64,000 nt of DNA from Faecalibacterium sp. UBA1762. GTDB lineage: Bacteria; Bacillota; Clostridia; Oscillospirales; Ruminococcaceae. The translations under genes and the position numbers were made by a program. The stretch covers positions 12,537-76,536 of the forward strand of contig DCHC01000019.1 of the NCBI GenBank assembly GCA_002314755.1, read 5' to 3'. The notes under the pieces are model-generated. The model was not told the DNA's origin and made no database searches. It was given only the letters and a program-made list of their open reading frames with translations. Positions 26,708 through 34,934 of the stretch are shown piece by piece. The first letter of the stretch is position 1. Each line of letters opens with the position of its first letter.

Positions 26708-29119
26708 TCACCCTTTTTTTCGGTTTCTGAACATATCTTTTATTAACTGAGGAATACGCATGATCAAGCAACCGATCCGGTAACTGAAGGATTTACGAAT
26801 CTCCTCAATAGTATCGTTCAGGCTGTTACACTGAGCCGCATACCACCCGATATTGTGCCCGTCAACCAGCTCTTCAAAGTACTGAGTATGATAAACCGTT
26901 TGTATCGACTGGTAGCAGGAAAGGCCATAGTCCAGATCCTTCATAAACTGGTTTACCATGATTTTTTGATTTTTTGCGACCAGCCATTCTTCCGGCAACG
27001 GCTTGCCAAAGCTTTGAAACAGTCTGTCCCATGCCCCGGCATAGTCGTTCGCGTCAAGATCTGACGCAGCTTCCAGCCCTTTTTGTCCTATCTGCTGACG
27101 CATGGTTTCATTTTGCAGCAGTTCGATTAATTTGTCAGCCATAGACGCTATATCCAACTGTGGAACCGTTACTACTCCACGGCTATCCAGCACCTGGGAA
27201 AGATAAGGCAGATCGTACATGACAACCGGAACGCCAAAGCTTTTTGCCTCCGCCAGTACCAAACCGTAACCCTCGTAGGAGGATGTCATGGCCATCACTG
27301 CGGCTTTGCGATAAAAAGGATCCACCTGTGCATGGAAACCGACAAAACAAACCCGTTCGGCGATACCCAACTGCTCTGCCGTTGCCCGCAGCTCTGTCTC
27401 CGCTTTCTCGGTTTCTGCCTTCCCCACCAAAGTCAGGGTCGCATCCGGTACCTTTTTTAGCACCGCTGCAAACGCATTTAAAACATCATACGGATTTTTC
27501 TCCACACTGATTCTTCCAACCCACAGGATATTCTTATCCGGATTTCTGACAATATCTGCCTGCGCCCGCGTATGTGATGGGTTGGGAATGAAGCATGACG
27601 GTGCAAAGCAACCCCAAAACTGCGAAAAAACCGGGGACAACGTGACAATGCGATCCGCCATATAGTATGTATTGACAATCGGCATAGGTTGTGACGCCAG
27701 GCTTCGCATCAGAAACGAACAGGACGAGTGTGACCAGATAATCAGGTTACAACCAAGACTTTTTAGCAGTAGAGCATCCCATGGCAACAGTTTAGATACA
27801 TGCGCTTCATCAACAATGGTATCAATCTGATTTTCCCGAATAATTTTTTCCCAGGCCATGGCTCGCTGCAGATAATCACTGCCGAAAGAACTGGCCTCTT
27901 CCGGCAAAATCAAACGTTTTACCCCATCCGGAATCGGGTAATCCTCCGGATCCGGCTCTTTTTCCGTAATCAAGGTAACCTGATACCCCTTTGATAACCA
28001 CATGGGTATCACGGTAGAAGTGACTCTCTCCACTCCGCCGTTGGAAATTCTGTAATAGTACAGGCCGATATGCTTAACCGGCTTCTCCATTTCCGGTTTC
28101 CGTTGTTCAATTCGCAGTCTGCTTTGGATAAAGTTCATCCGAGAGGCATAATCCGTCGTGAGAATGCGGATAACATCCACTGCGCCCCAATTAGAAACCA
28201 ATGACTGCCAAGCCTGCACTGCATCCCTTGGGGTAACCCGCTCCATCCAGGTATAAATCAGTCCGCACAAAAATTCCTCGTAATACCGGGATACAATTTC
28301 GCTGTAAATCGGCAGTGCTTCCATTTTGGCAAGGAACATTCTCACAGCCCGGTAAGAGGATACACCGCTGCACAGCTTTGCAAATTTTTCCGCGGAAACG
28401 CTGATTTGACCGGTAACACCTCTGCCAAGATAATAATGGTAGAGAACACTTTCGCTGCTCACCATCTTTTGTGCCTGATACAGAATGATCATGGAAAAAA
28501 CAAGATCCTCCGACACGATCATGTGTTGCGGCAGCTCATCAAACCGTAAAAGGGTCTTGCACAAATCGGCGCGGTAGGCCTTATTCCAAACAGTATAGGT
28601 AAATTGATGGTCACGGAAACAGTGCAATGCAAGGTTTTCATCCAAAATTTCGGGGATAGCCCTTGTATTCAGTTTTTCCTGCAGTTGAAGTGCTTCCTGT
28701 GCCCCTTCCTCATAAACAGCACTCACATGAGAATGGAACAGTAAAATATCTGCCTGCACACCCTCCATTTTTTGCCAAACTGTCTGACAGGCAGTCGGAT
28801 ATAGAGCATCATCACTGTCCAAGAACATGATGTACTTTCCGGTGGCACTGCGGATTCCCTCTCGGCGTGCATCAAAAGTGCCCTTGTTTTTTTCATATGT
28901 GACAATATGAACTCTGTTATCTTTTTCTGCCGCCGCTCTCAAAATAGCCAAACTTCCGTCACTGGAACAATCGTCCACACATATCAGCTCTATTTCAGGC
29001 AAAGTCTGCTCTAAAACCGAATCAATTGCCTCCTGTACATATGCTTCCACATTGTACACCGGCATGACGACGGATACTTTTGTCACGGCAGAAATACTTT
29101 CATTTATATCCAAATTCAC
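26708..29119 (-). CDS. GT2-GT4 fusion glycosyltransferase with both halves intact
   Basis: About 803 residues. The GT2 half (about 15-115) has VSVVMPVYNVEAYV, CVDDCSSDGSLAI and the metal-binding MFLDSDDAL. A helical linker follows. The GT4 half (about 350-740) has YYYRISNGGVERVTS, NILWVGRISVEKN and SSYEGYGLVLAEAKSFG with the E-x7-E pair. Two active sites in one chain suggest two successive sugar transfers to one acceptor. The basic C-terminus (MRIPQLIKDMFRNRKKG) suggests membrane association. GAGGG eight bases upstream favours GTG 29119 over TTG 29134. It lies 42 bases upstream of its paralogue and 22-37 bases after the acyltransferase gene. Confidence 0.9.
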   Translation of the reverse strand: MNLDINESISAVTKVSVVMPVYNVEAYVQEAIDSVLEQTLPEIELICVDDCSSDGSLAILRAAAEKDNRVHIVTYEKNKGTFDARREGIRSATGKYIMFLDSDDALYPTACQTVWQKMEGVQADILLFHSHVSAVYEEGAQEALQLQEKLNTRAIPEILDENLALHCFRDHQFTYTVWNKAYRADLCKTLLRFDELPQHMIVSEDLVFSMIILYQAQKMVSSESVLYHYYLGRGVTGQISVSAEKFAKLCSGVSSYRAVRMFLAKMEALPIYSEIVSRYYEEFLCGLIYTWMERVTPRDAVQAWQSLVSNWGAVDVIRILTTDYASRMNFIQSRLRIEQRKPEMEKPVKHIGLYYYRISNGGVERVTSTVIPMWLSKGYQVTLITEKEPDPEDYPIPDGVKRLILPEEASSFGSDYLQRAMAWEKIIRENQIDTIVDEAHVSKLLPWDALLLKSLGCNLIIWSHSSCSFLMRSLASQPMPIVNTYYMADRIVTLSPVFSQFWGCFAPSCFIPNPSHTRAQADIVRNPDKNILWVGRISVEKNPYDVLNAFAAVLKKVPDATLTLVGKAETEKAETELRATAEQLGIAERVCFVGFHAQVDPFYRKAAVMAMTSSYEGYGLVLAEAKSFGVPVVMYDLPYLSQVLDSRGVVTVPQLDIASMADKLIELLQNETMRQQIGQKGLEAASDLDANDYAGAWDRLFQSFGKPLPEEWLVAKNQKIMVNQFMKDLDYGLSCYQSIQTVYHTQYFEELVDGHNIGWYAAQCNSLNDTIEEIRKSFSYRIGCLIMRIPQLIKDMFRNRKKG

Positions 29120-29156
29120 TACCCTATCCCTCAAACCTTTTTCAGACCGACCCGTT

Positions 29157-30275
29157 TCACACAGTTGTATTCGAGAACTTTTGCTTCAGTCTTCCGAAAA
29201 TCTCTTTCACTCCGCCATAACGGATTACCAGATTATTCAAGCAAAGCAACAGCGTGATAAACACAATTCTGATACCTAAAATCAACAAAAATGCCAGCTT
29301 TAACCTACCCTCGCACCTTTTGATTACATAATACCACAGCGGAGAAAAATACTCCACCGTGTGCAGACATAAAATGTACATAGTATTGTGTCCGATAGCT
29401 TCAAAAACATTAATTGGGAAAATATTAATCCGATTGATATGGACAAACAGGTAAAGTAGCAGATAACCCGTAACATACCCCGCCACCAATGAAAGCGGCC
29501 CCAGCGGGTATTCCTGGGTGGCCATTCCAAACGGCTCCCGGATCTTTGCCAAAATAATTGCGGCACTGACAGCCCCTGTCAGCCACATCCACCAGGTTAA
29601 CTTTTTTTCAAGCAGCTTGTATTTTTTTGCAATATAGCCCAAATATAACGCAGGTACCGCCACCAGAGCTTGAGTGATACAGTAGGGAATGGGAATCAAG
29701 GTTTGTTTTCCGATAAAGCTGATAATGTAACCGATAGCGCCTGACGCGCACACGGCAGCCGTCAGCCATTTTCCCTGCAGTCGGTTCAGTAAAAAATTCA
29801 ACAAATACCAACCGCCAATGGTCGCCAAAAAAAACCACATCGGACCAACAGAATATACCAGCCAACCAAAATACGGCGCCATAGGGAACTGTCCCAGCGC
29901 AAAACCGGAAAGCAAGTGCAAACTTTCTGTTGCCCCGTACGGAAAATAATGGTACAACGCATAGTAGACAGTCGCCAATAAAACGGGCGTAAGTAAACCG
30001 GTGTAAATATATGGCAGGAGCAGGGTCTTCTTTAGCAGCTGAAAGCATTTTTTAGCGGGCTGTTTGCGAATGCCGTATCCTGCCGCAATAAAAAAGCTGA
30101 ACATACCAATTGTGCCGGTGCCCATCAAAAAAGCTGACACAAACCCCATCTCACCGTCCAAATAACCCTCAAATACGCCAAAGGTATGTCCGATAATGAC
30201 CAGCGTGATCAAAAAACCTTTTGCGAAATCAAACATGCCAAGGCTACAGACCGGTCGTAATTCCCTGCGTTTCAT
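29157..30275 (-). CDS. acyltransferase family 3 (OafA/NolL-type) membrane protein
   Basis: A 372-residue protein with about ten membrane helices, the Acyl_transf_3 fold that moves acetyl or other acyl groups onto sugars of surface polymers. Helix 1 contains FDFAKGFLITLVIIGH, with the essential His at position 30. Other family points are the conserved Arg/Lys-rich loop after helix 2 and CLHTVEYFSPLWY near the C-terminus. It starts three bases after the acyl carrier protein stop (GAGGAGTAA provides both codons and RBS). Family members usually use acyl-CoA; the adjacent carrier protein and ligase suggest acyl-ACP here, which is inference. Confidence 0.88.
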   Translation of the reverse strand: MKRRELRPVCSLGMFDFAKGFLITLVIIGHTFGVFEGYLDGEMGFVSAFLMGTGTIGMFSFFIAAGYGIRKQPAKKCFQLLKKTLLLPYIYTGLLTPVLLATVYYALYHYFPYGATESLHLLSGFALGQFPMAPYFGWLVYSVGPMWFFLATIGGWYLLNFLLNRLQGKWLTAAVCASGAIGYIISFIGKQTLIPIPYCITQALVAVPALYLGYIAKKYKLLEKKLTWWMWLTGAVSAAIILAKIREPFGMATQEYPLGPLSLVAGYVTGYLLLYLFVHINRINIFPINVFEAIGHNTMYILCLHTVEYFSPLWYYVIKRCEGRLKLAFLLILGIRIVFITLLLCLNNLVIRYGGVKEIFGRLKQKFSNTTV

Positions 30276-30278
30276 AGC

Positions 30279-30524
30279 TTACTCCTCAGTCTTTGCTGCA
30301 ACACATTCCACGATATCCTGAACCGTCACAAAGGTCCGGAGCATCTTTTCTGAAATTTTGATTTTGTATGCCTTCTCGATATCAGAAATCATGCTCATAA
30401 TATCCATAGAGGACAAACCAATATCGTTCATCAGACTGCTTTGCAAGGAGACCTCATCCACTTCAATATCCGCCGTCTCCGAGACGATCTCCTGCACAGC
30501 GGCGAAAACATCTTCCTTACTCAT
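30279..30524 (-). CDS. acyl carrier protein
   Basis: An 81-residue four-helix carrier. The phosphopantetheine site is GLSSMD with Ser39, where the first residue of the usual DSL/DSM motif is Ser instead of Asp. The surrounding pattern (LMNDIGLSSMDIMSMISDIEKAYKIKI) is split here by a normal spacing of hydrophobics; net charge is acidic, as expected. AAAGGAG precedes the ATG. It lies 39 bases after the ligase gene and 3 bases before the acyltransferase gene. It is distinct from the housekeeping ACP of fatty-acid synthesis by context and is probably dedicated to this pathway. A phosphopantetheinyl transferase must be encoded elsewhere. Confidence 0.92.
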   Translation of the reverse strand: MSKEDVFAAVQEIVSETADIEVDEVSLQSSLMNDIGLSSMDIMSMISDIEKAYKIKISEKMLRTFVTVQDIVECVAAKTEE

Positions 30525-30563
30525 CGTATCATTTCTCCTTTGTTATATTCTATCCTGACCGTC

Positions 30564-32018
30564 TCAGCCTTCGCGCCTTATCTTGCCTGAACCCGTGCGC
30601 TCAAACGGCTTATCCCGAAAAATCACCGCATTGATCCTCTTATACAGTGGCAGCTTCAGGTTGACCTCGTCAATGAAATCTCTGACCGTCTGCTGAACAT
30701 TCTGCTCACAGTAAACCTCTGCCGCAATCTTACCCTGATATTCCTTTGCTATGACCTCAAGCTCCTCCGGACATTGCAGCAGCTTGTTTTCCAGCTCTTC
30801 CGGACTGACATTTTCCCCGCTGCTCAAAATAATCAGATTCTTTTTTCTTCCGGTCAAATAGACAAAACCGTCCTCATCCATCCGGCCTAAATCGCCAGTA
30901 TGCAGCCAGCCCTGGTCATCTATTGCCTCTGCAGTCGCCTGCGGGTTGCGGTAATACCCCATCATCATGGCGTCTCCGCGCATACAAAGCTCGCCGTTAT
31001 CGAATTTAAGCTGATACACCGTATCCGGCTTGCCGATCGCCGCAAACTTACCTGACACAGCGCAAAGATTGATGATCACACCCACAACCAACTCAGTCAT
31101 GCCGTAAACGCAGCTCACCGCATATCCCTTTTGCAGAAGATTCGGTATGACATTGCCGCCCATTGCCGCGCCGCCAATTGCGATAATTTTCAGGCTTTCC
31201 AGACCCTTCATACGCCCCTTCATCACTCTGTCGTGGATGGTTTGGGCAACGACCGGAACCGTTACAATGCTCTCACTGGGCATTCTGACCAGGTCTTTAA
31301 ACATATCCTTAATGCTGAAACAGATGTTTACCTCATCACCCGCATTCATCCGCATAAACAAAACGCTGATTGCCGCTACATGATAAAAAGGTAGGATCAA
31401 AAACTCCCGGATCGGCTTCTGCGGATCTAAACCGCAAGCCAACAGCTCACATCGTCTTCTCTCAAAAATATCCGGGCAGGAGGAAAACAACGCTTTTTGG
31501 CTGATCATGACAGCCTTGCTGCGATCGGTCGTCCCGGAGGTAAACAATAGCAGCGCCAGCGCCTGTGTGTCAACCGTCTCCAAATCTTCAAAGGTCTCTT
31601 CCGGAAAGCTGTATTGCAGCGGTAAAACCCGACCGGAAATATCCGACGTCAATGCGCCCTCCCGATCAAAATATGCTCCGTCATGAATCAGCACATCCGC
31701 CTCGATCTGCTCTAATTCATAGAGAATTTCTCGGCGATCTTTTTGAAGATTTAAAGGAGCCGCAACGCCGCCCGCAAACATGATCGCGACCAAATACACC
31801 AGATAAGCGTAGCTGTTTTGTGCCAAAAGAGCGATATGCTTTCCTTTTATCCCGTTCAGCTCTTTTTCCAGATACGCCGCACAGCCACGGATATTCTTTG
31901 CGTACTGACTATACTTCACGGAACACACCGTATCCGTATTTTCGTCGATCCACCGGTATGCAGTTCTGTCTGCATACTCTTTCTCAAAGCGGCTTATCAG
32001 GTCTTGCCAACATTTCAT
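30564..32018 (-). CDS. AMP-forming acyl-acid ligase (acyl-CoA/acyl-ACP synthetase family)
   Basis: About 484 residues of the ANL adenylating superfamily. Motifs: LLLFTSGTTDRSKAVMIS (A3 phosphate loop, with Asp where Gly is usual), VYGMTE (A5), WLHTGDLGRMDEDGFVYLTG (A7-A8), KKNLIILSSGENVSPEELE hinge region, and RTGSGKIRRE with the catalytic A10 Lys at the very C-terminus. It activates a carboxylic acid as its adenylate and should load it onto the following ACP. GENVSPEELE is typical of fatty or aromatic acid ligases rather than DltA. AAGGA seven bases before ATG 32018 decides the start. First gene of the unit; promoter at 32076-32104. Confidence 0.92.
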   Translation of the reverse strand: MKCWQDLISRFEKEYADRTAYRWIDENTDTVCSVKYSQYAKNIRGCAAYLEKELNGIKGKHIALLAQNSYAYLVYLVAIMFAGGVAAPLNLQKDRREILYELEQIEADVLIHDGAYFDREGALTSDISGRVLPLQYSFPEETFEDLETVDTQALALLLFTSGTTDRSKAVMISQKALFSSCPDIFERRRCELLACGLDPQKPIREFLILPFYHVAAISVLFMRMNAGDEVNICFSIKDMFKDLVRMPSESIVTVPVVAQTIHDRVMKGRMKGLESLKIIAIGGAAMGGNVIPNLLQKGYAVSCVYGMTELVVGVIINLCAVSGKFAAIGKPDTVYQLKFDNGELCMRGDAMMMGYYRNPQATAEAIDDQGWLHTGDLGRMDEDGFVYLTGRKKNLIILSSGENVSPEELENKLLQCPEELEVIAKEYQGKIAAEVYCEQNVQQTVRDFIDEVNLKLPLYKRINAVIFRDKPFERTGSGKIRREG

Positions 32019-32075
32019 TCGTCTTTCCTTATCCCTTCTTTTTGTCTCTTGAATCGTTTTCGTATACATATTGTT

Positions 32076-32104
32076 ATTTTAGCAGAAGATGATATTTTTT
32101 TCAA
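32076..32104 (-). promoter_or_regulatory. sigma-A promoter of the acyl-glycan unit
   Basis: Minus-strand -35 TTGAAA (32104-32099), 17-bp spacer, -10 TAAAAT (32081-32076). It lies about 58 bases upstream of the ligase start codon and six bases downstream of a tandem repeat. Confidence 0.82.
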
Positions 32105-32110
32105 GTTTTT

Positions 32111-32156
32111 TGTTTGCGTAACACAGATACATTTGTTTGCGTAACACAGATACATT
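32111..32156. repeat. two perfect tandem 23-bp repeats directly upstream of the -35 box
   Basis: Units 32111-32133 and 32134-32156 are identical; the core reads GCGTAACACAGATACA. They begin six bases upstream of the -35 element of the ligase promoter. The 23-bp period is about two helical turns, so both copies face the same side as the polymerase. Probable binding sites for a regulator not encoded in the window. Confidence 0.8.
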
Positions 32157-32196
32157 TGGGAGTTTTCACGCACATAACATACAGTTACGCATTCTT

Positions 32197-32206
32197 CCCC
32201 CCCCCC
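32197..32206. repeat. run of ten C residues
   Basis: A 10-base homopolymer (G on the minus strand) in the non-coding region 32157-32268, about 95 bases upstream of the -35 box of the acyl-glycan unit. Tracts of this length are prone to slippage. Confidence 0.9.
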
Positions 32207-32268
32207 GTTAACCGCTTACCCTCAGCGGAAGAAGATACTCCGTTTCAACAGTTGAATGATTCCCGACA

Positions 32269-32310
32269 AAAAGCACCAACTGACTGCATTTGATGCCAGT
32301 TGATGCTTTT
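32269..32310 (-). terminator. terminator of spoIVA
   Basis: AAAAGCACCAACTG (32269-32282) pairs with CAGTTGATGCTTTT (32297-32310), one mismatch. A/T tracts on both sides make it functional for the minus-strand spoIVA transcript. Confidence 0.82.
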
Positions 32311-32350
32311 AACGGTTTACCTGTTTATAGAATTAGATTTTGCCCCTATT

Positions 32351-33823
32351 TTAAATAATAATACAAATCAGGCCGTTGCATCCCTCATTGATTACCCGCT
32401 CCAGGGTTTCCTGCAGTCTCGTACGAGCCTCTTGGGGAATATGCTGCATCTTGGCACGTAAGCCCTCATTGACAAGCTCATACAGACTTTTGCCGAAGAT
32501 ATTGCTTTCCCAGATACGCAGCGGATTTTCTTCAAAATCCTGCAGCATACTGTGAACCAGCTCCTCCGACTGCCTTTCATTGCCCACAATCGGCGCAACC
32601 TCGGTATGAATTTCCGTCTTCATCATATGAATGCTGGGGGCGGAAGCGGATAGCCGCACACCGTATCTGCCCCCCTGTCGAATAATCTCCGGTTCCTCCA
32701 GCGTCAGCTCCTCCAGCGTGGGCATGACAATGCCGTAGCCTGTCGCCTCTACCTGTTCCAGCGCCGACCGCACCTTTTCATATTTTTCTTTAATCTTTGC
32801 CAGCCGGATTACACAGGGCATCAGACCTGCTTCATCGCAAATTTCCAGTCCGGTTGTCTCGGTCAGCACCCGGTAAAACAGTTCATTTTTCAGTACCAGC
32901 TCCACTCTGACACAACCGGATCCCAACTCCACCCCAAGCACTCTACCCTGCTGCAGATAATCGCAGGCAGGCACCGACTCATCCAATACGTCCCGAATCA
33001 GCCGCAGACGCTCTGCAAAATCCTGTACCGCGGCATATACCCCCTGCTGCAGCCAGTGATCTTTTTCCAGCATGGTGACCCATTTTGGCATGCAAAAGGC
33101 AAGTTCCTTGATGGGAAATTCATACAGAACCGTTTTGAGTATCTCCTGAATATTTTCTTCCTCCAGTTCCAGGCAGGAGACCGGCAGTACCCTGTGTCCG
33201 TACCTCTCGGTCAATTTCTGTGCCAGCAGACCTGCCGCGGGAGATTGGGGTGAAATACAGTTCAACAATATTACAAAAGGCTTTCCCAGTGTCTCCAGCT
33301 CCCGCACCACCCGTTCCTCTGCAGGCTCGTAGTTTTCCCGTGGAATGTCACTGATACTGCCGTCTGTTGTCACCACCAAACCGATCGTAGAGTGGTCGGT
33401 AATTACCTTTTGCGTGCCGATCTCCGCAGCCGTATCAAACGGTACCTCCTGCGGAAACCAGGGCGATTTGACCATACGAGGCTTTTCGTTTTCCTGTGCG
33501 CCCATAGAGCCGGATACCATATATCCCACGCAGTCCACCAACCGTGCCTTCAGCGTCACCCCCTCCTGCGGGGTTACCGTCGCTGCCTGCTCCGGAATAA
33601 ACTTGGGCTCCGTTGTCATAATGGTTCTTCCCGCGGCGGATTGCGGCAGCTCGTCCACCGCACGCAGTCTCGCCTGACCGTTTTCCATATTCGGCAGCAC
33701 CATGGTTTCCATAAAGCGTTTGATAAAGGTACTTTTTCCGGTGCGTACCGGACCGACCACCCCGATATAAATCTCCCCTCCGGTGCGTTTTGCAATATCC
33801 TCATACATGGTTGTCTGTGTCAT
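32351..33823 (-). CDS. spoIVA: stage IV sporulation protein A
   Basis: A 490-residue ATPase that polymerises on the forespore surface as the base of the spore coat. It has the conserved N-terminus MYEDIAKRTGGEIYIGVVG, Walker A GPVRTGKST (24-32), and the C-terminal tail ending in hydrophobic residues (GLICIII) needed for membrane localisation in Bacillus. Length equals the family norm (about 492). GGAACGGG precedes the ATG. In Bacillus it is sigma-E dependent; CATATGCA at 33858-33851 with an A/T-rich element 16 bases upstream is a weak sigma-E-like candidate. It follows uppP and der on the same strand. Confidence 0.97.
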   Translation of the reverse strand: MTQTTMYEDIAKRTGGEIYIGVVGPVRTGKSTFIKRFMETMVLPNMENGQARLRAVDELPQSAAGRTIMTTEPKFIPEQAATVTPQEGVTLKARLVDCVGYMVSGSMGAQENEKPRMVKSPWFPQEVPFDTAAEIGTQKVITDHSTIGLVVTTDGSISDIPRENYEPAEERVVRELETLGKPFVILLNCISPQSPAAGLLAQKLTERYGHRVLPVSCLELEEENIQEILKTVLYEFPIKELAFCMPKWVTMLEKDHWLQQGVYAAVQDFAERLRLIRDVLDESVPACDYLQQGRVLGVELGSGCVRVELVLKNELFYRVLTETTGLEICDEAGLMPCVIRLAKIKEKYEKVRSALEQVEATGYGIVMPTLEELTLEEPEIIRQGGRYGVRLSASAPSIHMMKTEIHTEVAPIVGNERQSEELVHSMLQDFEENPLRIWESNIFGKSLYELVNEGLRAKMQHIPQEARTRLQETLERVINEGCNGLICIII

Positions 33824-33956
33824 ACCCTTACCCGTTCCTTTCTGAAAAACTGCATATGCCGCCTTTGGTTCCGGATTATTTTCTTACTCCGGCTTTTTCA
33901 TAGCTTATGAGTCATTCTTTTCTTTTATGCCTTTTCTGTTTAATATCAGACGGCAT

Positions 33957-33986
33957 AAAAAAACGCCCTGCAAAGCCACAGAGCGT
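33957..33986 (-). terminator. terminator of uppP
   Basis: ACGCTCTG / CAGGGCGT stem on the minus strand (33986-33979 with 33970-33963) followed by T7 (33963-33957). Confidence 0.82.
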
Positions 33987-34005
33987 CTCTACCGATTGTT
34001 TATGT

Positions 34006-34842
34006 TCAGCGGACAATAAGAAAATACGCCAGAACGATCACACCTAAAATAATCCGGTAAATGCCGAAGCCCTTAAAGTCGTGCTTACGGACATACTGTA
34101 CCAACAAACGGATAGCAGCCATAGACACGGCAAACGACACTGCTGTACCCACAATCAGAACCATCCATTCGGTACCGGTGATTGCGGGACTGGCGTCATC
34201 CAAGAAAAATTTGACAGCCTTCAGACCGCTTGCGCCCACCATAGCAGGAATGGCCAGGAAGAAGGAATACTCTGCTGCCAGGGGTCTTGCCATACCCAGT
34301 AAGATAGCGCCCAAAATGGTTGCACCGGACCGGGAGGTACCGGGCACAATGGCCAGAACCTGAAACAGCCCCACGCAAAAGGCTCTGCCATAGGTCAGGT
34401 GGTTGATATCTGTTACCAGCGGCTTTTTGTTGCGATTTGCGTTTTCCACAACCAGAAACAAAATGCCGTAAACGATCAGTGCCACTGCCACCACAATATA
34501 GTTATTCAGGTGCTCATCCACAAAATCATCCAGCAGCAACCCCAGAATACCCAACGGCAGCACGCCGACAATCACCTTAAACCACATCTGCCAGGTGTAC
34601 TGCTTCTCCTGTGAACTCTTCTTCATTGAAAAGGGGTTTAAGGTGTTCCAATACAGTACCACAACGGCCAGAATGGAGCCCAATTGAATGACAACCTCAA
34701 ACAGCTCGTAAAAAGCCTCCGAAACCTGTAAATGCACCAGCTCGTCCAACAAAATCATGTGGCCGGTACTGCTGATAGGCAGCCATTCAGTAATTCCCTG
34801 CACAATGCCGAACAGTACCGCCTTTAAAAACTCTAATAACAT
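34006..34842 (-). CDS. uppP: undecaprenyl-diphosphatase (BacA/UppP family)
   Basis: A 278-residue membrane enzyme with about eight helices that dephosphorylates undecaprenyl pyrophosphate to recycle the lipid carrier for wall and surface-glycan synthesis. Signature motifs: GITEWLPISSTGHM near the N-terminus and FVVG-type GLFQVLAIVPGTSRSGAT (about 160-177). AAAGGG eight bases upstream supports ATG 34842 over a GTG at 34851. It lies between der and spoIVA, where many Clostridia have plsY and gpsA. Its product would also support lipid-linked synthesis by the acyl-glycan unit. Confidence 0.94.
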   Translation of the reverse strand: MLLEFLKAVLFGIVQGITEWLPISSTGHMILLDELVHLQVSEAFYELFEVVIQLGSILAVVVLYWNTLNPFSMKKSSQEKQYTWQMWFKVIVGVLPLGILGLLLDDFVDEHLNNYIVVAVALIVYGILFLVVENANRNKKPLVTDINHLTYGRAFCVGLFQVLAIVPGTSRSGATILGAILLGMARPLAAEYSFFLAIPAMVGASGLKAVKFFLDDASPAITGTEWMVLIVGTAVSFAVSMAAIRLLVQYVRKHDFKGFGIYRIILGVIVLAYFLIVR

Positions 34843-34934
34843 ACGGGTCACCCTTTCTTTATGGTCCTATTCATTGTATCTCACTGCCTGCCGTATTTAT
34901 GACAGATAATTTAAACAGCCTACCGCAAACGGAC

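Noticed and set aside
30279..32018. Ligase and carrier protein as dltA and dltC of teichoic acid D-alanylation
   Set aside because: The ligase has GENVSPEELE and a GTTDRSK phosphate loop of acyl/aryl-acid ligases, and there is no DltB (MBOAT) or DltD. The acyltransferase is of a different family.
32111..32156. Tandem repeats as part of a CRISPR array
   Set aside because: The units are directly joined without spacers, only two copies exist and no cas gene is present.
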